This document shows positions 57,399 to 64,000 of a stretch of 64,000 nucleotides of DNA, piece after piece. The notes beneath the pieces are model-generated. The model ran no database searches, had not been told where the DNA came from, and saw only the letters and a program-made list of their open reading frames with translations. The DNA comes from Pontibacterium granulatum. GTDB lineage: Bacteria > Pseudomonadota > Gammaproteobacteria > Pseudomonadales > Balneatricaceae. The position numbers and the translations under genes were made by a program. The number at the start of each line of letters is the position of its first letter. Positions within the stretch are counted from its first letter, which is position 1. The stretch lies in assembly GCF_029961155.1 (NCBI RefSeq), contig NZ_JASBRH010000004.1, positions 124,001 to 188,000 of the forward strand, in the 5' to 3' direction.

Positions 57399-57887
57399 TT
57401 AAATAAAATCATCATCTTCAGCGACAAAATCAACACCCCCAACCTTTTCCGATACACTTTCTTTTATATTTCTGACTGTAGCCTTACCCCATTTCTCTCG
57501 CTTTTTTTCAATTACCGACCAACTACCGCGAGCAAAATAAAAAGGATTAACAATAAATACGCCTCGATCAAACGACCTGATTAAATCTTTCTTTTTGAGC
57601 TTCTGAAGCTGATTATCTATAACACCTAGCGACACACCCAACTCAGCAGATATCTGCCTCTTATCAACAACACTAAGAGATACAGTGCCGTCATAGTCCA
57701 TTCGTGATAGGAGCTGATACAACAAACCTGTAGCCGAAACTCCTGCTAGACCGGACAAATCCGTAACGTAGAATTTAACAAATTTATCCTCTCGGCTTTT
57801 CTTATAAACAACCTTTTTCTCTTCCCTTATTAACTGCCCTTCTTCATCAACCTGTATAACTACTTCTTTTTCAATAATTTCTTTCAT
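57399..57887 (-). CDS. RepL-like winged-helix replication protein
   Basis: A 162-residue protein. The central part (about 33-120) reads as a winged helix: FVKFYVTDLSGLAGVSATGL, then KRQISAELGVSLGVIDNQLQ. It closes with RGVFIVNPFYFARGSW, the C-terminal signature of RepL-type plasmid replication proteins. AAAGGAG precedes the ATG. It suggests that the excised circle may replicate. A purely regulatory role is the alternative. The assignment is by pattern and has not been tested by search. Confidence 0.6.
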   Translation of the reverse strand: MKEIIEKEVVIQVDEEGQLIREEKKVVYKKSREDKFVKFYVTDLSGLAGVSATGLLYQLLSRMDYDGTVSLSVVDKRQISAELGVSLGVIDNQLQKLKKKDLIRSFDRGVFIVNPFYFARGSWSVIEKKREKWGKATVRNIKESVSEKVGGVDFVAEDDDFI

Positions 57888-58228
57888 ATATTCTCCTTTT
57901 ATTAATGAACACCCTAAAATAAGAACACATGAAACAAAAAAATCAATACCATCTAATCAAAAAAATAAAATAAATTAATCCAAATAGTTAACAGCTCTAA
58001 CCCCACCAATTAGAAAAAAACATAAAAAATCAGATAAAACCTACCACCTATAACGTCAAAACTTCTCTTCTGAATGATGAAAAAATCTATAAGATTTTTT
58101 GGGTTATAGGGGCCTGCCCCTATCGCACGCAACGTACCACGTTGCTTTAGTGCGCTAAAACAACGCTCGAAGCATTGACAGTTTTTAAATACATGATTAA
58201 ATAAAAATAATAAACAATTTTTTTAAAG
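57888..58228. other. Origin-like region with nested hairpins
   Basis: A 341-nt AT-rich gap. An A/T hairpin lies at 58080-58100 (AAAAAATCT/AGATTTTTT). A perfect 8-bp G/C hairpin follows at 58106-58123 (ATAGGGGC/GCCCCTAT). Next is a nested structure at 58124-58154: CGCAC pairs with GTGCG around GCAACGT/ACGTTGC. This stack sits directly upstream of a possible HUH/Mob gene, where an oriT or replication origin would be expected. Confidence 0.6.
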
Positions 58229-59125
58229 ATGAACAAAATCGCATGCAAAGGGAAATATTACAAATTATCAAACGCAGAAATACTGTTAAACCATATAAAC
58301 CGCGTATTCAAAAAAAATCGCAACGCTTATCCCTACCTAACCAATGACAATTTTGGGAGTAAAAATTTAATTGGATTATTCCACCAAGTAAAAGCCAAAG
58401 CAGAAGAACAGAAAAAATCCAAAACCCCTAACAACTCTAGCTTTAAAAAAAGTTCTAACTTACTGTTCGACAATGTTCTAATTTTTAGCCGCGCAAGAAC
58501 AGACTTTATAATAAAGAAACTAGGTAAGAAAAAATTTGAAAGGCTTATATCTGACAGAATCCGCAGATTCGGGAAAGAAGTTCAAAGAACATTCGGCCTA
58601 ACATACTTTGGATTTAACTTTCATATGGACGAAGGTCATGGGCATACACCCGAAACAGACCCAACACAAATCCATGACCAAAGCCAGATAAGAAATAACT
58701 ACCATGCGCACTGTGAGTTCTTCAATTATGACTTTTCCACTGGAAAACAACCTCTCAGAACTCTAGATAAAAATTCTGGCTTTACCTCCTCGCTGCAAGA
58801 TATTGCATACAAACATTTCAAAGACCTTGGCTACACTCGCGGAGTTAAAAAAGCATCCAAAAGGAAAGACAAGTCAACAATTGTTGACTATCTAGAGAGA
58901 AAAGAAAAATCACTGAAACGTTCTATAGAACAGCTGAGTAACACTGAAGATAAGCTTCAGCACGGCCTTTCAGAGCCCAACAAACCGCTAGCACCATACC
59001 CCTCTTCTATTGAGGCCGATTATTCGCCTATAGAGTATGACCTAAGCGTTCTGGGTATTGAATCATTAAGAGAATCCCGCCCAAAACCTTCTCCTATGAG
59101 AAAGAGAAGAAGGCGCAGAAAGTAA
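58229..59125 (+). CDS. Possible HUH/Mob-type relaxase of the element
   Basis: A 298-residue basic protein. A histidine-rich block GFNFHMDEGHGHTP (about 130-143), followed by NNYHAHCEFFNYDF (about 158-171), recalls the metal-binding His motifs of MobV-like relaxases. It ends in a strongly basic tail (MRKRRRRRK). No tyrosine nucleophile could be fixed. It follows the hairpin cluster. Relaxase or rolling-circle initiator is inferred; a DNA-binding protein is the alternative. Confidence 0.45.
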   Translation: MNKIACKGKYYKLSNAEILLNHINRVFKKNRNAYPYLTNDNFGSKNLIGLFHQVKAKAEEQKKSKTPNNSSFKKSSNLLFDNVLIFSRARTDFIIKKLGKKKFERLISDRIRRFGKEVQRTFGLTYFGFNFHMDEGHGHTPETDPTQIHDQSQIRNNYHAHCEFFNYDFSTGKQPLRTLDKNSGFTSSLQDIAYKHFKDLGYTRGVKKASKRKDKSTIVDYLERKEKSLKRSIEQLSNTEDKLQHGLSEPNKPLAPYPSSIEADYSPIEYDLSVLGIESLRESRPKPSPMRKRRRRRK

Positions 59126-59141
59126 ATCAATTTCTAATTTA

Positions 59142-59843
59142 CTAATGTTTTGTCAACGGGGCCAAATTTGACTCAGAAGATAACTCCTCAACCACCAACT
59201 CGTCATATTCTTTATTGTTGCGCTCCAGAAGTTGTTTATGAGTCGTTCCTTTCTTATCGTATTCTAGTGAGAGAATAAATTGCGCCTTGCCCTTTAACTC
59301 TTCAGGCATTTCAAAAATTTCCTGAATAGTCATTTCCTTTCGGGCAAAAATCTTTGGATCTAAATGTTTCGCTAAACGTTCGTCTGGGCCGGGCATGTTC
59401 TCAAACAGCGTCATTTCTAACTTCAGGTCGCCCAACTTGAACGAGCAAGTCTGCCATAAATAAGAGGTGCACTTTGCAGCATGTTCAGGTTTGTTATATG
59501 TAGCTTGATATAAAGCACCAACCTGATTGAAAAATTCTCGCCCCTCTTTGTGAGTAGGAAACCATGAGAAATGAGTCACACGATAAAGCTCATGAGTTTT
59601 GGGCGTCACCGCCAATGAAATATACTCAAAAGGATTACCAAATCTAGGCTCAATAATTTCAACATGAGCTTCCTTAAAGAAAGGGAAGAAAATCAATTCG
59701 TTCTTAGATTTTACCGGAATTTTTGATCCCAGCTCGTAACCAAGCAGATAACCATTTTCAGGTGTTTCCTCTACAGGCTGCGTCACCACATAGAAGCCAA
59801 CTACAAAAGTAATTATTACTACTACCGCTATGGCCTTTTTCAC
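59142..59843 (-). CDS. Hypothetical membrane-anchored protein of the element
   Basis: A 233-residue protein with one N-terminal membrane helix (about 4-20, AIAVVVIITFVVGFYVV) and a long outside domain with two Cys near the middle (KCTSYLWQTC). It starts with GTG behind AGGGA. It lies 14 nt after the next gene on the same strand and forms a unit with it and perhaps the integrase. No family was recognised. Confidence 0.55.
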   Translation of the reverse strand: MKKAIAVVVIITFVVGFYVVTQPVEETPENGYLLGYELGSKIPVKSKNELIFFPFFKEAHVEIIEPRFGNPFEYISLAVTPKTHELYRVTHFSWFPTHKEGREFFNQVGALYQATYNKPEHAAKCTSYLWQTCSFKLGDLKLEMTLFENMPGPDERLAKHLDPKIFARKEMTIQEIFEMPEELKGKAQFILSLEYDKKGTTHKQLLERNNKEYDELVVEELSSESNLAPLTKH

Positions 59844-59857
59844 TAGAAAATCCCTAT

Positions 59858-60403
59858 CTAAGAATCTGTTACAGACTTTTCAATTTGAATCAGCGATACA
59901 TTACAGAAAGCATCAAAGTTCATTCCCCACAACTCGTCTTTCTCAGTATCTTGAAGAACAATCCCTATATTTTTTCCAAACATTCTTGCCGTATTATGGT
60001 TAGCAATAATAAAGAAAACTTTAAGCGGCTTATCAAATGGAAAGTCTTCAATCTTGTTCGACGGGTTACTACTGAATCCTTCCAAAGAAAGTTCCATTAT
60101 ATTTAGGCGTTTATAATCACTCTTAACCAATGAGTAGACCTGTTCAAATATCCAAAACACCCAAAGAAGAGGGTTCAGACCTAATCGAGCTTCCATCTTC
60201 TGAAACTGAAGGGCTTTTGAGAACTGAAGAATATCTCCAGTTTCAATAAATGAAGAGAGAACTGCCGCACTTTGGGCAGTTGCGTCTTTGTGTGACTTAA
60301 ATAGTATTTCTAAGCTCGCTGGGTCTGTATCTATACACGCATAAGACCCCGATTTATCCAAATGAGAAGAGTTCCAACCCAAATGCTCCAATAACGTTTT
60401 CAT
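59858..60403 (-). CDS. Hypothetical protein of the element
   Basis: A 181-residue predicted soluble protein (MKTLLEHLGWNSSHLDK at the start). AAGGG stands before the ATG. It has a hydrophobic stretch near residues 78-92 (LLWVFWIFEQVYSLV). It is placed between the integrase and the membrane-anchored protein gene, 19 nt from the integrase stop. No family was recognised. Confidence 0.55.
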   Translation of the reverse strand: MKTLLEHLGWNSSHLDKSGSYACIDTDPASLEILFKSHKDATAQSAAVLSSFIETGDILQFSKALQFQKMEARLGLNPLLWVFWIFEQVYSLVKSDYKRLNIMELSLEGFSSNPSNKIEDFPFDKPLKVFFIIANHNTARMFGKNIGIVLQDTEKDELWGMNFDAFCNVSLIQIEKSVTDS

Positions 60404-60422
60404 ACAAATCCCTTTAAATTTA

Positions 60423-61646
60423 TTAGCTTGAGTAAATCCTATATTCTTTCATTGCCCGCTCTTCATCAGTCAATCTATCAGACTCAAGGTTGTCATGCAC
60501 CATGCGACTAAGAATGTGCTGATAAGTGCCTTCAATCATTTCTACAGAAGTACCGCAGTGAAGTGCTATTTCTGATATTTTCGCCTTTGAGTTCAATAAT
60601 TTTTCAGTAATATAAGTATGCCTTAGAGAATAGGGGGTAAAGTTGTGATTATCTTTTATTTCCACGTCACTGATTGACTGAACATAGCCTATCAACTTAG
60701 AAAACGGGTCATTTAGTGCAGGCTTTGTCTCTGGCTTACCTTCGTACTGAACAAAAAACAAATGCCTGCGCTTATAACGTTTTCGGGCCTCATTCAAACC
60801 AACTCCAAACTTCAACTCACAGAGTTCCTCAAATATAGGAAGAATGTCACTGCTAACCCTAATCTCACGCCCTAACCTCTTCTCTGTCTTGCCCTTAGTA
60901 ATATTAACCAGCACCTCATAATCATAAGCCACTTTTGAGACCGTAATATCTTCAAGTCTAATACCAAATATCTCTTCACCGGGCCTAACACCGCTTAACA
61001 ACATGAAATGAATTACGGCCTTGAGTACATGTCGAATCTGCCTTGTTTTGTAGTTCCCTGACGCTTCAATAAATGAATCGATAGAGCTTAAAATCAGCTC
61101 CTTTTCCGTTTTTTCAAAATGGTCCCTTCGTTTCTTTTGCTTAGTCTCAACCTTCTTGGGAATTCTCAGGTTCTTATCATTTAATTTATAATCAGCTAGA
61201 TACTCTATAATCAATCGCCACGCGAAATTTGTATTGGTAAGAAGGGTATCGTTGAAGCTGATAGCATTGTAATAATCAATCAAGAACTGATTATCTATCT
61301 TGGAAGTATCTGTCTTACCGTATCCTTCAGAAATACTGTTCAGCACCCGCACAATGACCTTTGTATTATCAGATTTGTTCTGGGCACCAGTGATATTCGC
61401 TATCACTTTCTCAATCACAACAGATAGGCGGGTTTTTAGTATATTAAGTTCCATTCCCTGTTCAGCAGCAAGTTCGTAACTACCTTTCAGCTTCAAGGCT
61501 TTCTTGTATGCTTCAGCCTTATCCTGAACTTTTAGACTCAGCCGGACCTCTTGTTTACAAATTCGCATTCTTACCCACCAAACCCGACTAGTCTGCGTCT
61601 GGCGGTAGATTGCCAAGCCTTCTTCTATCCATGTATTTTCAGCCAA
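60423..61646 (-). CDS. Tyrosine integrase of the tRNA-Leu element
   Basis: A 407-residue site-specific recombinase. The catalytic domain (about 180-390) has the first Arg in SGVRPGEEIFGIRLED (R221) and the beta-strand Lys region ITKGKTEKRLGR. Box II is PYSLRHTYITEKLL (R342), with Ser-Leu in place of the usual His-x-Leu. It continues ALHCGTSVEMIEGTYQHIL with the nucleophile Y375. It starts with TTG, 10 nt from the TTGTATGA repeats, so it could repress itself. It is next to attR, as expected for the recombinase that made the insertion. Confidence 0.93.
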   Translation of the reverse strand: MAENTWIEEGLAIYRQTQTSRVWWVRMRICKQEVRLSLKVQDKAEAYKKALKLKGSYELAAEQGMELNILKTRLSVVIEKVIANITGAQNKSDNTKVIVRVLNSISEGYGKTDTSKIDNQFLIDYYNAISFNDTLLTNTNFAWRLIIEYLADYKLNDKNLRIPKKVETKQKKRRDHFEKTEKELILSSIDSFIEASGNYKTRQIRHVLKAVIHFMLLSGVRPGEEIFGIRLEDITVSKVAYDYEVLVNITKGKTEKRLGREIRVSSDILPIFEELCELKFGVGLNEARKRYKRRHLFFVQYEGKPETKPALNDPFSKLIGYVQSISDVEIKDNHNFTPYSLRHTYITEKLLNSKAKISEIALHCGTSVEMIEGTYQHILSRMVHDNLESDRLTDEERAMKEYRIYSS

Positions 61647-61655
61647 AACAAAGCA

Positions 61656-61680
61656 CCAAGTTGTATGATTTGTTGTATGA
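61656..61680 (+). repeat. Right arm-type repeats (TTGTATGA x2)
   Basis: TTGTATGA at 61661-61668 and 61673-61680. The first is within CCAAGTTGTATGA, shared with the left end. They lie between the integrase start and the attR core, 57 bp from the core. Confidence 0.65.
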
Positions 61681-61736
61681 CTATATATTAATCAAAATAT
61701 ATTAATAAATATCAAATAGTTATAAAAACTTACTGA

Positions 61737-61745
61737 ATTCAAAAT
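61737..61745 (+). repeat. attR core
   Basis: ATTCAAAAT, identical to attL. To its left lies TTACTGA. Joining the element ends gives GAATTCAAAATTC, an inverted repeat around CAA, which is the reconstructed attP core. Confidence 0.85.
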
Positions 61746-61792
61746 CCCCCGCCTTAACGGGTGTGCCGGTTCGAGTCCGGCCGCTGGTACCA
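61739..61792 (+). pseudogene. Host tRNA-Leu(CAA), 3' half
   Basis: It begins in the anticodon loop (TCAAAATCCCCC) and continues through the variable arm, T-arm (GGTTCGAGTCC) and acceptor strand to encoded CCA. It has no promoter or 5' half of its own. With 55441-55480 it rebuilds the intact host gene. Confidence 0.9.
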
Positions 61793-61797
61793 CCTAT

Positions 61798-61820
61798 AAG
61801 CCTTGAAACTAAAGGCTTTT
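61798..61820 (+). terminator. Original terminator of the host tRNA-Leu gene
   Basis: A stem AAGCCTT/AAGGCTT with a 7-nt loop is followed by TTTT. It lies 6 nt after the orphaned tRNA 3' half. Confidence 0.8.
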
Positions 61821-61893
61821 CCCGACTCGATGCTATTCTCGAAGCTTGTTGTTATTCTTTCCGTTGTCAACGAAGTGTCAACGCTGAAACGCT

Positions 61894-62136
61894 TCAGTTG
61901 CCCGGACTGCTCGTCGAATCTCCTTTATCTAATAATCCCATTTGCTCAAGCAATAAGCGCCCCAAAGGGGTCAGCCACTTAGAACCTGTGGGCTTGCCTG
62001 TTGCACGATTCATCATAAGATCGCCCGTTTTCTTATCGCGCCGTTGATTAATCATCACCAACCCTAAACGCTCCAAGCGATCTTTAAAGCTTTCCTGAAA
62101 GGCTTCCTTTATTTGGCGTTCGCTTTCAGGTTCCAT
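61894..62136 (-). CDS. Small hypothetical protein beside the tRNA-Leu site
   Basis: An 80-residue charged protein (MEPESERQIKEAFQESF at the start, GSKWLTPLGRLLLEQMGL near the end). The ATG at 62136 lacks a good ribosome-binding site; a TTG at 62142 is an alternative. A copy of TTGTATGA (62152-62159) lies just upstream, outside the element. It may be a leftover of an earlier insertion at this tRNA, which is an inference. Confidence 0.5.
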   Translation of the reverse strand: MEPESERQIKEAFQESFKDRLERLGLVMINQRRDKKTGDLMMNRATGKPTGSKWLTPLGRLLLEQMGLLDKGDSTSSPGN

Positions 62137-62360
62137 ATACAATGCGGGATGTTGTATGAATCGCCCCTAGTTTAATAGACACCTCTCAGCCATAGAAAAT
62201 GGCTTCAGCAATATCGACAATACGGCCCTTAGCCAAGCGGCAAGGCTAGACCAGACATTCTTAATGGATGTCATCTTTCTCTGTGTGGACACTGACAAAA
62301 CCAACTACGTTCGTAGTCACCGCACTCTGCAGAGATGAGTAGCCTTCGGCAGCTACGCCG

Positions 62361-63695
62361 TCACGAGGTTCTCCCGCGCTCTGGCAACCGCATCAACAAT
62401 GCTAGACCCACCACTGCAGAAACAACGGATGCGAGGAAGATTCCCAGCTTAGCGCTGTCAATCAGGTTTTCGCTGAAAGCTATATTTGCAATAAACAACG
62501 CCATGGTGAAGCCGATTCCGGCGAGAAAGCTGCCACCAACCAGCAGCCGCCAATTGAGTCCCGGAGGAAATATGGCGATGTGTGAGCACACTGCCAGCCA
62601 GGTAAAAAACAGAATACCTAAGGGCTTACCCAACACGAAGCCTAAGAATATTGCCCCTGTAACCGAGCTATCAATGCCACTGAACGTGAGTGGCAAGCCT
62701 GCGTTGGCAAATGCAAATAGTGGCATGATGGCAAAAGCCACCCACGGGTGTAGTGTTATCTCCAGACGTTCTACCGGAGACAGTGATTCACGCGCAGCTA
62801 CTTCGGCAATCTGCAACGTTTTTCGGTCCTTCGTGTCTCGACCGGTTTCGTCACTGTCTGGATGGGAAATCACCTGACCCAATATCGCATAAAGCCGTTT
62901 GTCACTCACCCAGCGCCGCGCGGGCGTCATTAAACCGAGTATGACACCTGTGATGGTGGAGTGGATACCGGATGCATCCACGGCAAGCCAGATGAATACA
63001 CCGACCAATAGGTAGAGTAGAAACCCGCGCACGCCAAGTACTGACATGGCGCGCGTAATCAGTAAACCCAGCGCAGCCAACACCAAAGGCCACCAGGCAA
63101 TATGACTGCTATAGCCAATCGCGACGACCAGTATGGCGCCGATATCGTCAACAATCGCCAACGACAGCATAAATACCCGCAAACATTGAGGGATGCGCGC
63201 GCCGAGCACCGCCAGACAGCCAATCACAAACGCCGTGTCAGTTGCCATGACAGTGCCCCACCCAGACTGACCGGCCTGCCCCGATTGCAGTGTCAGATAG
63301 ATGCCAGCTGGGAGGATCATACCGCCGAGGGCCGCGGCTAGGGAGAGTGCAGCCTGGCGCGGCTTATTCAACTCCCCAAGAATTAACTCCCGCTTGAGCT
63401 CCAACGCGACAAGAAAGAAAAACAACGTCATCAGACCATCATTGATCCACTCACGCAGCGAACGACCAAATTCAAAAGAGCCGAACTGAAGTCCCACCCG
63501 CATCTCCCAAGCATGTTCGAACGAAGTACCCCAGGGCGAGTTCGATAGAATCAGTGCAGCAATGGTAAACAATAAGAGAATCGATCCACTTGCGGACTCG
63601 ATGTGCAAAAAGCGTACAAAAGGGTTCTTCAGCCGATCAACAAGCTCCTTCGGTAACCCGGTGGATTCTGGATTTGTTGGCGGATCTGTCATCAT
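62361..63695 (-). CDS. nhaA: Na+/H+ antiporter NhaA
   Basis: An inner-membrane antiporter that exports Na+ or Li+ in exchange for protons. About 444 residues form about twelve helices. The ion-binding aspartates are in AIVDDIGAILVVAIGY (about residue 168), with ATDTAFVIGCLAVLG upstream. Other NhaA blocks are WINDGLMTLFFFLVALELKR and FAFANAGLPL. The ATG at 63695 is preferred to the frame start at 63722 because it has GGAAC upstream. It suits a marine or saline lifestyle. Confidence 0.93.
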   Translation of the reverse strand: MMTDPPTNPESTGLPKELVDRLKNPFVRFLHIESASGSILLLFTIAALILSNSPWGTSFEHAWEMRVGLQFGSFEFGRSLREWINDGLMTLFFFLVALELKRELILGELNKPRQAALSLAAALGGMILPAGIYLTLQSGQAGQSGWGTVMATDTAFVIGCLAVLGARIPQCLRVFMLSLAIVDDIGAILVVAIGYSSHIAWWPLVLAALGLLITRAMSVLGVRGFLLYLLVGVFIWLAVDASGIHSTITGVILGLMTPARRWVSDKRLYAILGQVISHPDSDETGRDTKDRKTLQIAEVAARESLSPVERLEITLHPWVAFAIMPLFAFANAGLPLTFSGIDSSVTGAIFLGFVLGKPLGILFFTWLAVCSHIAIFPPGLNWRLLVGGSFLAGIGFTMALFIANIAFSENLIDSAKLGIFLASVVSAVVGLALLMRLPERGRTS

Positions 63696-63861
63696 AAAAA
63701 TCGTTCCGGCGCCAAGCGCCATTAGCTATCTGCTGTACCGAGTCTTTTCACACGCTCTTAGTGAGCGGCATCGGACGGGTTAATTGGTCCAACAACAACC
63801 CTGTTAAATTCTTATAATTATGGTCTACCGCGGTCATCGAGAGATAACCCTGTAACAACTT

Positions 63862-64000
63862 TCAATCGGGATGACATGAGCAATGTCGGATGGCCGCTTT
63901 GACGATCGGAACCAGAGGGGCCGCAACACTGAAGGTGCGGATCCCGCACGCTAACAGTTGGGCCACATGTTCAGGTCGTCCCGCCAGCTCACCGCATACG
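63862..64000 (-). CDS. PTS enzyme I-type protein, C-terminal end (runs off window)
   Basis: The last 45 residues of a protein are visible. VCGELAGRPEHVAQLLACG carries the active-site Cys region of PEP-binding domains. RTFSVAAPLVPIVKAAIR matches the C-terminus of enzyme I (PtsI, PtsP or FruB type). The stop is TGA at 63862-63864. Which member it is cannot be decided from this fragment. Confidence 0.8.
   Translation of the reverse strand, partial: VCGELAGRPEHVAQLLACGIRTFSVAAPLVPIVKAAIRHCSCHPD

Larger units (their letters stand above)
55472..61745. mobile_element. Integrative element inserted in the anticodon loop of tRNA-Leu(CAA)
   Basis: An element of about 6.3 kb is bounded by direct repeats ATTCAAAAT (55472-55480 and 61737-61745) that split one tRNA-Leu gene exactly. 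It encodes a tyrosine integrase next to the right end, a RepL-like protein, a possible HUH/Mob protein and five unknown proteins. It also carries a complete tRNA-Leu(CAA) interrupted by a group I intron. Its composition is far more AT-rich than the host, most strongly between about 55950 and 58230. Integration is inferred from the rejoined tRNA halves and the flanking repeats. Confidence 0.9.

Noticed and set aside
56112-61646. Known defence or toxin-antitoxin system in the element
   Set aside because: None of the unknown proteins shows a nuclease, toxin, methylase or ATPase motif that I can recognise. A defence role is not supported by sequence alone.
62229-62290. Possible tRNA gene (TAGCCAAGCGGCAAGGC resembles a tRNA-Gln D-arm)
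   Set aside because: No matching acceptor stem, anticodon arm or T-arm could be folded. It is at best a fragment.

Overview
The window is a 64 kb piece of a gammaproteobacterial chromosome. The order hemA-prfA-prmC-moeB beside TPR lipoprotein-lolB-tRNA-Gln-prs-rplY-pth-ychF resembles that of pseudomonads and Oceanospirillales-type marine bacteria. CCA-encoding tRNAs, a FimX-like protein and a Tad pilus locus fit the same group. The species cannot be named from the sequence alone.

Layout. 1-7 kb: a truncated Cache-domain sensor, luxS, a small HTH regulator, an isoaspartyl methyltransferase, a thiolase-fold protein, and a two-gene unit of a GCS2-type ligase and an aspartoacylase-like hydrolase. 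7-21.5 kb: a complete Tad (Flp pilus) locus on the minus strand, running from flp through the prepilin peptidase, an unusual AAA+ ATPase, RcpC, the RcpA secretin, pseudopilins, TadZ, TadA, TadB, TadC and TadD. It faces a divergent receiver-AraC regulator, with repeated motifs between them. 21.5-30.6 kb: a FadD-type acyl-CoA ligase, a hydroxyacyl-CoA dehydrogenase, SixA, two transporters and small proteins. 30.6-42 kb: translation, haem and envelope housekeeping genes plus five tRNAs; ispE is absent from its usual place between lolB and prs. 42-55.4 kb: a FimX-like c-di-GMP protein, serB, a DedA-PAP2 fusion, rnr, secF, secD, yajC, tgt and queA.

The main find is at 55.4-61.8 kb. An AT-rich integrative element of about 6.3 kb has inserted into the anticodon loop of a tRNA-Leu(CAA) gene and cut it in two: the 5' half is at 55441-55480 and the 3' half at 61737-61792. 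A 9-bp direct repeat (ATTCAAAAT), centred on the anticodon, marks both ends. Just inside the left end the element carries its own full-length tRNA-Leu(CAA), interrupted in the same anticodon loop by a 280-nt group I intron. The intron has recognisable P1, P3, P4, P7, P8 and P9 helices, a G.U pair at the 5' splice site and a terminal G. Splicing would give an 87-nt tRNA that differs from the broken host tRNA at three positions. The copy lies downstream of the host tRNA promoter. Because the intron splits the att core in DNA, the replacement gene should not be a target for the element's own integrase, while the RNA is restored by splicing. This shielding role is an inference. The element also encodes a tyrosine integrase, a RepL-like protein, a possible HUH/Mob protein behind an origin-like set of nested hairpins, and five unknown proteins.

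After the element come a small hypothetical gene, nhaA, and the C-terminal end of a PTS enzyme I-type protein that runs off the window.
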